NCBI GenBank assembly: GCA_937862815.1
Contig: CALMED010000024.1
Coordinates: 1 to 64,000 of the forward strand
Direction of reading: 5' to 3'
Source of the DNA: an uncultured Chitinophagaceae bacterium
GTDB lineage: Bacteria; Bacteroidota; Bacteroidia; Chitinophagales; Chitinophagaceae
DNA: 64,000 nucleotides
A model generated the notes under the pieces. The model was not told the origin of the DNA. It made no database searches and worked only from the letters and a program-made list of their open reading frames with translations. The stretch's first letter is position 1. Every line of letters begins with the position of its first letter. Shown here in pieces: positions 8,339-16,192 of this stretch. A program made the position numbers and the translations under genes.

Positions 8339-8996
8339 GGTTGCGGCTGTCTTTTTCGAAGTATTTCCGGAAATTCAGGATGAAATTATCGATGGTGCGT
8401 GTGGTGGGATATACATGATAACCCCACACCAGTTGCAGTATCTTTTCGCGGGTAACCACCTCGTTGTGGTGCTCAATGAGCAGCCGCAGCAGGAGCGTTT
8501 CTTTCTTGCTCAGTTCAATGGTTTCGCCCCGGAAGTTGGTGGCCAGCTGTGATTTGAAATGGATGCTGTTGTTTCCAAAAGCATAGGTCTCGCCAATGGC
8601 AGAATCTTTATCGAGAATCTTCTTGTTCTTTTCAATCAGTTTCTCCACCCGCAACAACAGTTCTTCCAGGTTAAAGGGTTTGGTGAGATAGTCATCGGCC
8701 CCTTTTTTTAACCCCAGTACCCGGTCGCTGGAGGTGTTCCGGGCACTTAAAATTAAAATGGGCACTTCCGGGTGGCGTATGCGGATGCTTTCGGTGGCGC
8801 TGATGCCATCAATCTCGGGCATCATCACGTCCATGATGATCAGGTCAAAATATTCTTTTTCCACGGCCTGGATGGCCGCGGCTCCGTCACCCGCCGTGGT
8901 TACTTCGTAGCCCTCCAGTTCCAGGTTCAGCCGGAGGGCATCCTGCAGGTGTTCTTCGTCTTCCACGAGGAGTATGGATGCTTTGGAGGCGCTCAT
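8283..8996 (-). CDS. Two-component response regulator, OmpR/PhoB family
   Basis: The 237-residue protein has a receiver domain with the acidic pocket in LLVEDEE, the phospho-acceptor Asp56 in LIIMDVMMPE, the conserved Ser/Thr region LILSARN and the Lys in LTKPFN. A winged-helix DNA-binding domain follows (about residues 140-235), ending TRTIDNFILNFRKYF and GVGYRFVN. It is the second gene of the pair: the kinase stop and this start overlap as ATGA, so the two are translationally coupled. The signal and target genes are not evident; gldH is directly upstream of the kinase gene. Confidence 0.94.
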   Translation of the reverse strand: MSASKASILLVEDEEHLQDALRLNLELEGYEVTTAGDGAAAIQAVEKEYFDLIIMDVMMPEIDGISATESIRIRHPEVPILILSARNTSSDRVLGLKKGADDYLTKPFNLEELLLRVEKLIEKNKKILDKDSAIGETYAFGNNSIHFKSQLATNFRGETIELSKKETLLLRLLIEHHNEVVTREKILQLVWGYHVYPTTRTIDNFILNFRKYFEKDSRNPIYFHSARGVGYRFVNPD

Positions 8997-9973
8997 GTTG
9001 AGGGAAATTGAACTACAAAAGTACTTCCGCCGGAAGAATTGTCGGTCACAAAAATATCACCTTTGTGGTGGGCGATGATTTTCTTTGTGAGATATAACCC
9101 AAGCCCGGTACCTTTTGTTTTGCGGGTGATTTCATTGCCGCCCCGGTAGAATTTGTCAAAGATCTTTTCTTTCTCACTATCAGGTATACCACTCCCGGCA
9201 TCCTGTACTTCCAGGCGGATGCCTGCGGCAACAGGGGCAAGTGATACCTGTACTGTACTTTCCCGCGGCGCATACTTCAGCGCATTGTCAAGGAGGTTGC
9301 TCAGGGCAATTTCCAGCAACAGGGGATCGCCTTCCACCAGCGGAACCTGCTCCAGTCCGGCTTGGATGGTGCGGCCCGGGTAACGGTTGCGGTAATCCTG
9401 TACCACGGTAGACGTGATGGTACCGAGGTCCACGTCGTCATGATTCCGCTGGAAAGTTTTTTCCTCCAGTTGAGAAGCCAGCAGGATGTTGTTGGTGAGG
9501 ATGTTGAGCCGGTTGGTTTCCGAAAGCGCGTTCTGCAGCAGTTTCTCCTGTTGCGGTGCATCCAGCTTACGCCGCAACAGGGTTTCGATACTCAGGCGGG
9601 TAGTGGCAATGGGTGTTTTCAGCTCGTGTGTGATGGCCATCATGAAATTCCGCTGCAGGGCGGCGTATTCCATTTGTTTACGGATGGCCCGGTACACGAA
9701 AACAGCACCCACCAGGATAAGGGCCAGAAAGGTAATTCCTTCGCTTACATGTTTTGTGGTATTCCGCTTTTTTTCTGTCAGTACCTGCCCCACCTGTTGT
9801 GCATAGGCCGGGTGTTGCGGATTCAGTTGCTGCAGACGCAGCGTGCTCATTTGCGTGTTTTGCCGTTCCAGTGAAATAAACCACCAGATCAATGCCGCAA
9901 TCACATAGGTGAGCAGGATCCAGAACCAGCGGGCAAACTGCACCGGGCGGGCGCGTGAGGAGGAAGTTGCCAT
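8993..9973 (-). CDS. Two-component sensor histidine kinase
   Basis: The 326-residue kinase has two transmembrane segments at about residues 15-36 and 78-95, enclosing a short periplasmic loop of about 40 residues that is probably too small for a large ligand domain. The HisKA box MMAITHELKTP holds the phospho-accepting His116. The ATPase domain shows the N box (NLLDNALKYAP), G1 (VQDAGSGIP), F box (KFYRGGNE) and G2 (KGTGLGLYLTKK). It is followed by its cognate regulator with a 4-nt ATGA overlap. gldH ends 2 bp before this start on the same strand, so all three may be co-transcribed. Confidence 0.94.
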   Translation of the reverse strand: MATSSSRARPVQFARWFWILLTYVIAALIWWFISLERQNTQMSTLRLQQLNPQHPAYAQQVGQVLTEKKRNTTKHVSEGITFLALILVGAVFVYRAIRKQMEYAALQRNFMMAITHELKTPIATTRLSIETLLRRKLDAPQQEKLLQNALSETNRLNILTNNILLASQLEEKTFQRNHDDVDLGTITSTVVQDYRNRYPGRTIQAGLEQVPLVEGDPLLLEIALSNLLDNALKYAPRESTVQVSLAPVAAGIRLEVQDAGSGIPDSEKEKIFDKFYRGGNEITRKTKGTGLGLYLTKKIIAHHKGDIFVTDNSSGGSTFVVQFPST

Positions 9974-9975
9974 GA

Positions 9976-10446
9976 TTACTGTGCTTTTTCAATCCGGATA
10001 CCTGCATCCATCACATGCTCCAGGGGATTGTCACGCATGTTCTGCTGCAGGCGGATGGTATAGGTCCCGGGCTTTGAGAGGCGGATGTTGCGGAAGAGCG
10101 GGTGGCGCAGTTCGTGTACATCACCCAGCCCGGTACCGATCCAGCGGCCGTCGGGATGCTGGAGAATTAATTCAAACCGTTCTTTGCGGTAACTGCTGTC
10201 GCCCGGTTGCAGTGTGCTTACAAATAACCAGATGTTTTTATATGCATAAGCATCGGTATGCCGCAGCACCACCGATACATCGTAGGTAGAAACCGTATCC
10301 TGGATCGTGAACCGGAATTCAGGCTGAAAGGCACTGTCCCAACGGTGGTCGTTGATCGGTACATGATCTTCAAACGCATCGAGCTGCATACACGACGTGA
10401 GCAGCAGTACGGGAACAAAGGCGGCGAAGAGTGCTTTCACATGCAT
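9976..10446 (-). CDS. gldH: Gliding motility lipoprotein GldH
   Basis: The 156-residue lipoprotein has a signal peptide ending in the lipobox LLTSC and the GldH pattern: a short acidic start, the PINDHRWDSAF segment, a central TYDVSVVLRHTDAYAYKNIWLFV strand pair, and a C-terminal segment PGTYTIRLQQNMRDNPLE. GldH is needed with other Gld proteins for type IX secretion and gliding in flavobacteria; many non-gliding Bacteroidota also keep it. In many relatives gldH lies beside the ricT-like gene, but here ricT is about 16 kb away and gldH precedes a two-component system. A near-consensus -7 box TACCTTTA lies on the minus strand at 10461-10468. Confidence 0.88.
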   Translation of the reverse strand: MHVKALFAAFVPVLLLTSCMQLDAFEDHVPINDHRWDSAFQPEFRFTIQDTVSTYDVSVVLRHTDAYAYKNIWLFVSTLQPGDSSYRKERFELILQHPDGRWIGTGLGDVHELRHPLFRNIRLSKPGTYTIRLQQNMRDNPLEHVMDAGIRIEKAQ

Positions 10447-10506
10447 CGGGTTTAGTGGCGTAAAGGTATGCGGCTTTCGGGGTTTATCCGGCTGGAGGAA
10501 GTCGGC

Positions 10507-11385
10507 TTACAGCACATTCAACACCTGCTCCTTGGCTTTCTCCAGTTCGTCTTTCATCAGCACCACCAGCTTCTGGATGCCGGCATCATAGGCTTTGGCG
10601 CCGGTAGTGTTGATCTCCCGCCCGATTTCCTGCAACACGAATCCCAGCTTCTTTCCTTTGGACGGGTCTTCATCCCGGAGAATGCTCATGAAATAATCGC
10701 AATGATTCCGCAGACGCACCTGTTCTTCACTGATGTCAATTTTTTCGATGTAGTAAATCATTTCCTGCTCCATCCGGTTAGCATCGAGATGCTCCATTCC
10801 CACCTGTTCTTCCAGTTTGCGCCGGATTTCTTCTTTCATGCGGTGCTGCCGCAGCGGTTCCAGTTCGCTGATTTTTTCCTGGTACGCGAGGATGTTTTCA
10901 ATGCGCTCCACCAGGTCTTTCTGCAGGGCGCTGCCCTCGGTAACCCGGTGCAGGTTAATGGCATCAATGGTTTTCTGCAAAACCTGTTCAAAGTGCTGGT
11001 AGTCGGAGGTACTCAATATGTCTGTGTTGGGAACCACTACATCCGGCAGACGCAAGAGAGCGGCCAGGATGTATTCGCTCACTTTCAGATCCAGTTCGCC
11101 GGCTATTTCCTGCAGCGGTTGAAAATAGGATTTCGCTACGTCCTTGTTGATGGTGATGGCGCCGCCCCCGCCGTTTTGTTTCAGGGAGATGGTACACTCC
11201 ACCGTGCCGCGCTGCAGTTGCTGCGACAATGCACTCCGGATCGCAAATTCGTAGGGCTTCAGCAGCGGCGTGAGCTTCAGGTTCAGTTCAAACTGCTTTC
11301 CGTTGAGGGATTTTATTTCTACCAGGAAAATCCGTTCGCCCACCGCCTCTTCCACGCGCCCGAAGCCAGTCATTGATTTCAGCAT
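10507..11385 (-). CDS. yicC: YicC/YloC family endoribonuclease
   Basis: The 292-residue product starts with the hallmark MLKSMTGFGRVE and has the central region with LPDVV and the conserved C-terminal stretch including EEQVRLRNHCDYF and GKKLGFVLQEIGREINT. YicC-family proteins have been described as endoribonucleases that help degrade RNAs such as small RNAs in E. coli; that function is by family membership. The length is normal. It runs on the same strand as gldH, and the upstream gap holds a candidate small RNA. Confidence 0.92.
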   Translation of the reverse strand: MLKSMTGFGRVEEAVGERIFLVEIKSLNGKQFELNLKLTPLLKPYEFAIRSALSQQLQRGTVECTISLKQNGGGGAITINKDVAKSYFQPLQEIAGELDLKVSEYILAALLRLPDVVVPNTDILSTSDYQHFEQVLQKTIDAINLHRVTEGSALQKDLVERIENILAYQEKISELEPLRQHRMKEEIRRKLEEQVGMEHLDANRMEQEMIYYIEKIDISEEQVRLRNHCDYFMSILRDEDPSKGKKLGFVLQEIGREINTTGAKAYDAGIQKLVVLMKDELEKAKEQVLNVL

Positions 11386-11481
11386 AAATGAATTTTAAGC
11401 AAAGTAAACACTTTCGGTTGACCTGTCACCAGGAGGAAATCAAAGAAGATAATTGCATCTGTGATACCGCTGTTCAGGTGA

Positions 11482-11553
11482 AAAAGAAAAAGCCCGGAAA
11501 AAACCGGGCTTTTATAATGGATGGGTTAGTAAGTACCGGGAAACGAATTTCCC
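11482..11553 (-). ncRNA. Candidate small RNA A with intrinsic terminator
   Basis: On the minus strand a -33-like TTTG (11585-11582), 16 nt, and a near-consensus -7 box TAATATTG (11565-11558) precede an RNA of about 65-70 nt. Its predicted parts are a 5' hairpin (GGGAAA, loop, TTTCCC at 11553-11538), a single-stranded stretch containing GTACTTACTAACCCAT (11536-11521), and a terminator hairpin AAAAGCCCGG/CCGGGCTTTT (11513-11488) followed by a T-rich tail. No protein is encoded. This is a structural inference from one sequence. Confidence 0.4.
11488..11513. terminator. Strong symmetrical intrinsic terminator
   Basis: The arms AAAAGCCCGG (11488-11497) and CCGGGCTTTT (11504-11513) pair perfectly around a 6-nt loop. 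T-tracts follow the stem on both strands, so it can end transcripts in either direction. No annotated gene ends here, which supports a short non-coding transcript on the minus strand. Confidence 0.75.
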
Positions 11554-11894
11554 TTCACAATATTAAAAATAATTTTTTCCACAAAGAAAAATTTTTCAAT
11601 AAATTTTATTCACATTTTAAACTGACTTGTGGAAAAGGGAAGCGTTGGCTTTTCATTCACGCAACAAACGGTACAAGCCGCGCGTACAAAGAATGGTTGT
11701 CTGCAGCGTTCCTGCTGTTGTTTTGGTGCAGGTTGTTTTGCGGCTTCGTTTACTGCGTTGCATCAGCCAAAGGATCCTACCTTTGCTTCCACGCTGTACG
11801 AAGGCATGGCAGGCATACTCGCCGGAATGAATGTAAACCGGGTGTATATTACATGACAACAACAGCAGCGTCCTTACTTTAAAACTGTTCTTGC

Positions 11895-12860
11895 ATGAAA
11901 TTTCCCGCACCTGTCTCCGTAGAGTGGATCGCCGGCCTTATCGGAGCGGAGCTGAAAGGCAATACCGGCGGCCTCGCAACAGGTATCAATGAAATTCACA
12001 AAGTGGAACCGGGAGACCTGGTATTTGTAGATCACCCGAAGTACTACGATACCTGCATCCGGTCTGCTGCCACCTACATCATCATCAACCAGGAAACGGA
12101 TGTGCCGGAAGGCAAAGCACTGCTCATTTGCGAACAACCTTTCGAGGCCTACCTGAAGATTGTTACGCATTTCCGTCCCTTTACACCCTCCCGTCAACTC
12201 ATCAGTGATTCCGCCGTGATCGGCGAAGGAACCGTGGTGATGCCCGGTGCGTTCATCGGCAACGAAGTGACCATCGGTACCAACTGCATCATCCATCCCA
12301 ATGTCACCATCTACGATCATGCCTCCATTGGCAACAACGTGGTGATTCATGCCGGCTCCGTGATTGGCAGCGACGCGTTTTATTACAATTCCAAAAAGAA
12401 CCGGGAGGTTTGGTACAAAAAAATGACCAGTTGCGGACGTGTGGTGATTGAAGACGACGTGGAAATCGGCGCCGGCTGTACCATTGACCGGGGCGTAACA
12501 CACGATACCATCATCGGCCGCGGCACCAAATTCGACAACCAGGTGCACATCGGTCACGACAGTGTGATCGGTCCCAACTGCCTGTTTGCCGCACAGGTGG
12601 GTGTGGCGGGTGCTGTAGACATCAAGGCGGGTGTGATCCTTTGGGGACAGGTAGGTGTAAGCAAAACGCTCACCATCGGCGAAAACACGGTGGTGCTGGC
12701 ACAATCCGGCGTTCCTTCTTCTCTTGAGGCCAACAAAGTATATTTTGGTTACCCCGCCGAAGATGCTTCCTACAAACGCCGGGAGCTGGTATGGGTGAAG
12801 CGCATTCCCGATATGTGGAACCAGTTACAGCAACTGTTGCGAAAGGAAAAAGGGGAGTAG
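11895..12860 (+). CDS. lpxD: LpxD-like UDP-3-O-acyl-glucosamine N-acyltransferase
   Basis: LpxD adds an N-linked hydroxyacyl chain to UDP-3-O-acyl-glucosamine in lipid A synthesis. The 321-residue product has the LpxD N-terminal uridine-binding domain (about residues 1-100, with VEPGDLVFVDHPKYYD) and then a left-handed beta-helix of hexapeptide repeats from about residue 105 to 290. The catalytic His of the family is present as H221 in VHIGHDSVIG. Bacteroidota often carry two LpxD paralogues; the stretch SDAFYYNSKKNREVWYKK suggests this one may be the less typical copy. It is followed by a convergent gene. Confidence 0.82.
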   Translation: MKFPAPVSVEWIAGLIGAELKGNTGGLATGINEIHKVEPGDLVFVDHPKYYDTCIRSAATYIIINQETDVPEGKALLICEQPFEAYLKIVTHFRPFTPSRQLISDSAVIGEGTVVMPGAFIGNEVTIGTNCIIHPNVTIYDHASIGNNVVIHAGSVIGSDAFYYNSKKNREVWYKKMTSCGRVVIEDDVEIGAGCTIDRGVTHDTIIGRGTKFDNQVHIGHDSVIGPNCLFAAQVGVAGAVDIKAGVILWGQVGVSKTLTIGENTVVLAQSGVPSSLEANKVYFGYPAEDASYKRRELVWVKRIPDMWNQLQQLLRKEKGE

Positions 12861-12968
12861 CCTGCAGCCCGGGTGATGTGCTTCCCGTATATGCGTGCCT
12901 GTGGCATTCCTGCGGCCAGCCAAAGCAGATCCGCACGTTCTTACTGTTGCCGCAAGTAATACTTGTAT

Positions 12969-14105
12969 TCAGCGCTGGTCGTTGTTGTACAGGTCTTTTT
13001 CCTCCGCTACGGTAACCGGCGGATCCGGCCAGTAATCGTACGGCAGCTGATCGGCCAGGTTTTTCCAGGCCCAGTAGCCGCTGTTGATCACTTCGGTCTG
13101 CTCGTAAAAGAATCCGTTTTCTGTCACTGCAAAACCATTGAGGAATTCCAGGGTGGATACCTGTTCTTTGGCCGTTAACGGATATTTGTTCTGCCGCAGG
13201 TATTCCGGTTCCATCGGTTGCAACTGGTACACCACCCGGTAAAAACCAAAGAGATTGATCTCCTTGTCGGTTCCTTCCGCCTGCATATAAATCGTACTGT
13301 CATAGGGATTGGCAACCGGTACCGTCGTGGTTTTTTTCCGAGCGGAATCCTGCCGCACTTCTTCCAGCACAAAACCGTTTTCTGCCAGCGTGCTGTCGTA
13401 ATAACAGCGCATGAAATGGAGGCGGGAGCCTGCATAGGCCAGCTCCCGGTTCTTTTTCCAGGCGATCTCCTGCTCCTGCGTGGAATCGAGTTCGGTATAA
13501 AATGCAACCCCTACATAACCGCTGAAGTTGGTGCCATAGTCAAAGATGAAGGAGTCGAGCTGGTACTGGATTTTATAGCCCAGCGCGTAGTTCATCACCA
13601 CCAACGGTTCCTCTGCCTTCACCCGCAGACGGTTACGTTTTTTTAAAAAGTAAAATTTCAGCACCTCCGGATTTTCGATCGTACACTGCCGGGCAAAGGG
13701 CGTGGTGCCAATGAAATAGTCGCGGAACTGCCCGCCGTATTTGTTCCACCCGTCCTTCACTTCCAGGCTGGCCTGCACCACCACTTCCTGCAGGTTTTTT
13801 TCTTTTTTTTTCAGGCGGATCTGCAGCGTGGAGAGACCGTCCTGCCCCGGGCTGATGCGCATGCTTTCACTTTCGTAGCCTGCGTAGCTGATCACGAGGT
13901 TGTGTCCGCCCATGGGTACTTCCAGCTTGAAGACACCTTCTTTATTGGTAATGGTGCCACGGGTGGTGTTCTGGCAGAGTACGGTTGCGCCGTCGAGGAT
14001 CTGTCCGCTGCTGTCGTCGGTAACGGTTCCTTTCACAAAATAGGAAGTCTGTGCAGTTGCCAGGTAACCGCATAACAGGCAGATAAGGAGAAGGGTGTAA
14101 CGCAT
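12969..14105 (-). CDS. CarboxypepD_reg-like domain protein
   Basis: The 378-residue exported protein has a signal peptide ending at ATAQ, then a CarboxypepD_reg-like beta-sandwich at about residues 22-110 (VKGTVTDDSSGQILDGATV, NKEGVFKLEVP, LVISYAGYES). That domain also opens SusC proteins, but here no TonB plug or barrel follows. The rest, from about residue 120, contains many Tyr/Trp-rich strands and no family I can name with confidence; DUF5686-like proteins have a similar plan. A run of Lys residues (RLKKKEKNLQE) sits at a T-rich homopolymer. It is probably periplasmic or outer-membrane associated. Confidence 0.7.
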   Translation of the reverse strand: MRYTLLLICLLCGYLATAQTSYFVKGTVTDDSSGQILDGATVLCQNTTRGTITNKEGVFKLEVPMGGHNLVISYAGYESESMRISPGQDGLSTLQIRLKKKEKNLQEVVVQASLEVKDGWNKYGGQFRDYFIGTTPFARQCTIENPEVLKFYFLKKRNRLRVKAEEPLVVMNYALGYKIQYQLDSFIFDYGTNFSGYVGVAFYTELDSTQEQEIAWKKNRELAYAGSRLHFMRCYYDSTLAENGFVLEEVRQDSARKKTTTVPVANPYDSTIYMQAEGTDKEINLFGFYRVVYQLQPMEPEYLRQNKYPLTAKEQVSTLEFLNGFAVTENGFFYEQTEVINSGYWAWKNLADQLPYDYWPDPPVTVAEEKDLYNNDQR

Positions 14106-14116
14106 GGATGTTGATT

Positions 14117-14174
14117 GCTGCTAAAATTAATACAATTAACGTGCAGGTTATCGCGCTCGTTTTATTTTAGCAGC
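14117..14174. repeat. 11-bp inverted repeat upstream of the CarboxypepD_reg gene
   Basis: GCTGCTAAAAT (14117-14127) and ATTTTAGCAGC (14164-14174) are exact reverse complements with a 36-bp spacer. The pair lies between the epimerase stop and the start of the next gene on the same strand. It could form a hairpin after the epimerase gene or serve as paired protein-binding sites; there is no T-tract for a standard terminator. Confidence 0.5.
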
Positions 14175-14197
14175 AGTTTAAGAGGAACTTGTTAGTA

Positions 14198-15259
14198 CTA
14201 TCTGAGTTGGTAGTGATTCCGCAGCCATTGGCAGGTGCGTTCGATGGTAACCGGCAGGGGTGTGTAGGCAAATCCGGGTAATGCCCGCAGCAGTTTGGTG
14301 TTGTCGAAGTGGGTTACTGTTTGTGCGGTTTTAACGGTTTCGCGGGTGACCAGCGGTTCCGAATGGCTCACCATCGCTTTCAGCGCTTCCCATCGCCAGG
14401 CCAGTTCCATCACCCAGGCGGGTCCTTTGCGGTGGGGCGGCCGTTTGCCAAACGAAACGGCGATTTGGGTAAAAAGACGCTGGTAAGTATGGTGTTCGTT
14501 GCTCAGAATAAACCGCTCTCCGGTTAGTTCACTTTCCATCAACAGCGTCATGGCCCTTGCCACATCGGCTGCGTCCACGTAGCCGGTTGAACCCAGCGTG
14601 TACCAGGGGAATTCTTCCCATATTTTTTTAAACAGGGCCGTGGAGCCGGTATGCCAGGGCGCTTCGCCCAGCACGATGGTGGGATTAACGATCACGGCCG
14701 GCAATCCTTCGCTGATACCCCGCCATACTTCCAGCTCCGACAGGTATTTCGTTTTGCCGTAGTGCGAGTTGTTGGTTTCTTCCGACCATTCGCTGGTCTC
14801 CGTTACTGTTTCTCCTTTGCGGATCCGGCCCAGTGCCGCCACCGAACTCACGTGTACCAGCTTCTGCACATTATGCGCCAACGCCGCATTCACCAGGTTG
14901 GCGGTTCCTTCAATGTTGATCCTGTACATCTGTTGCCGGCGGGCGGGATGAAACGATACAACTGCCGCACAATGGTACACCTGCCGGCATCCCTGCAGGG
15001 CATCGTGCAGCAACGACGTGTCAAGTACATCCCCCCGGATCCATTCAATGCGGGCCTGTTCTTCCGGTGTGAGCAGCACCGGCAGGGAGGAGCGGTAGAG
15101 GGCTTTCACCGGCAGTGGTTGCTGCAGGAGACGCCGTAGCAAAGCTGATCCTATAAGGCCTGCACCTCCGGTGACGAAAATTCCGCCGGCTCCGGCAGGT
15201 GCGCCGGATGGTTCGGGTGGTGCAGCGGAATGAAACGGATCGGCCATGGGTGCAAACAT
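14198..15259 (-). CDS. NAD-dependent epimerase/dehydratase (extended SDR)
   Basis: The 353-residue protein has the extended-SDR cofactor motif TGGAGLIGSALL at about residues 31-42, the DVLDTSLLHDAL segment, the VHVSSVAALG catalytic Ser/Thr region, and the catalytic pair in HYGKTKYLSE. It resembles the dihydroflavonol-reductase/3-beta-HSD-like branch often found with lipid or terpenoid genes; the substrate is not clear. About 25 Pro/Ala/Gly-rich residues precede the Rossmann fold. The ATG at 15247 is an equally good start. It is followed by the CarboxypepD_reg gene on the same strand. Confidence 0.85.
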   Translation of the reverse strand: MFAPMADPFHSAAPPEPSGAPAGAGGIFVTGGAGLIGSALLRRLLQQPLPVKALYRSSLPVLLTPEEQARIEWIRGDVLDTSLLHDALQGCRQVYHCAAVVSFHPARRQQMYRINIEGTANLVNAALAHNVQKLVHVSSVAALGRIRKGETVTETSEWSEETNNSHYGKTKYLSELEVWRGISEGLPAVIVNPTIVLGEAPWHTGSTALFKKIWEEFPWYTLGSTGYVDAADVARAMTLLMESELTGERFILSNEHHTYQRLFTQIAVSFGKRPPHRKGPAWVMELAWRWEALKAMVSHSEPLVTRETVKTAQTVTHFDNTKLLRALPGFAYTPLPVTIERTCQWLRNHYQLR

Positions 15260-15290
15260 AAGATGCAGGAATCAATCTCCTGCCGGTATT

Positions 15291-16139
15291 TTATGATTCG
15301 TAGCGATAGTACCCTTCGCCCGTTTTGCGGCCCAGCTTTCCGGCTTCCACCATTTCGCGTTGAATGTACGACGGACGCAGGCGTTCGGGTTTTCCCAGCT
15401 GTTCGTACACGCTGCAACTCACGGCATAGTTCACGTCGTTGCCTATCAGGTCCATCAGCCGGAAAGGGCCCATGCGGAATCCTGTCGCTTCCATAAGCTT
15501 GTCAATGGTACTGTAATCGGCCAGCCCTTCTTCCACGAGGCGGAGGGATTCTATGTAGTAGGGACGTGCCACGCGGTTCACGATGAAGCCGGGGGCGTCT
15601 TTGCAGATCACGGGCTCTTTCTGCAGCAGGCGGCAGAGTTCGCACAGCTTTGCAAGGGTGGCTTCGCTGGTATGTTCGCCCCGCACCACTTCCACCAGTT
15701 TCATCACCTGTGCCGGGTTGAAGAAATGCAGACCGGCAAAGCGCTCCGGGTGCGGTACCTGTTCCTGCAGCCGGGTGATGGAGAGGGAAGACGTGTTGCT
15801 GGAGAGAAGGGTGTGTGGTGGGTTGATCTCCGCCAGCTGGCGGAACAACGCGTTTTTAACCGCCGCGTCTTCCACGATGGCTTCAATGATGATATCGGCC
15901 CGGCAATCGGTTACCTGGTGGATGAAAACAAGACGGCTGAGGGTCTCTTCCTTCGCAGCAGCCGTGATCTTACCTTTTTCCACCAGCTGCTGCAGGTTGG
16001 AACGGATGCTGCGTTCGGCCTGTTGCAGGCCTTCTGCCCGCAGATCATACAGCAGGGTGGAGAGGCCGTTCTGCGCAGCGGTCTGTGCAATGCCGCTGCC
16101 CATGGTGCCTCCTCCGCAAACACAAATGGTTGGATGCAT
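15291..16139 (-). CDS. 3-hydroxyacyl-CoA dehydrogenase (3-hydroxybutyryl-CoA type)
   Basis: This 282-residue single-function enzyme oxidises L-3-hydroxyacyl-CoA to 3-ketoacyl-CoA with NAD+. It has the Rossmann motif CGGGTMGSGIAQ at the N terminus, SSNTSSLSIT, the catalytic His in FAGLHFFNPAQVMKLVEVV, and the C-terminal helical domain with GFIVNRVARPYY and LMDLIGNDV. There is no enoyl-CoA hydratase domain, so it resembles Hbd/PaaH proteins and not FadB. It lies between pheS and the epimerase gene on the same strand. Confidence 0.93.
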   Translation of the reverse strand: MHPTICVCGGGTMGSGIAQTAAQNGLSTLLYDLRAEGLQQAERSIRSNLQQLVEKGKITAAAKEETLSRLVFIHQVTDCRADIIIEAIVEDAAVKNALFRQLAEINPPHTLLSSNTSSLSITRLQEQVPHPERFAGLHFFNPAQVMKLVEVVRGEHTSEATLAKLCELCRLLQKEPVICKDAPGFIVNRVARPYYIESLRLVEEGLADYSTIDKLMEATGFRMGPFRLMDLIGNDVNYAVSCSVYEQLGKPERLRPSYIQREMVEAGKLGRKTGEGYYRYES

Positions 16140-16192
16140 AGTATATCAGGTCTGCCGGAAGCAACGGATTCTCCCGGCATATGAGCAATCGT

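Larger units (their letters stand above)
11386..11894. other. 509-bp intergenic region between yicC and lpxD
   Basis: The gap separates divergent yicC and the lpxD-like gene. No convincing protein gene is present; open frames here have poor composition and no start context. It holds a strong symmetrical hairpin (11488-11513), a second hairpin (11538-11553), a 16-nt motif shared with another intergenic region, and an AT-rich tract at about 11555-11620. The right half (11630-11890) shows no recognised feature. Confidence 0.6.

Noticed and set aside
11629-11856. Small plus-strand open frame before lpxD
   Set aside because: It is Cys-rich with no promoter or family and overlaps other equally long frames; no evidence favours it.
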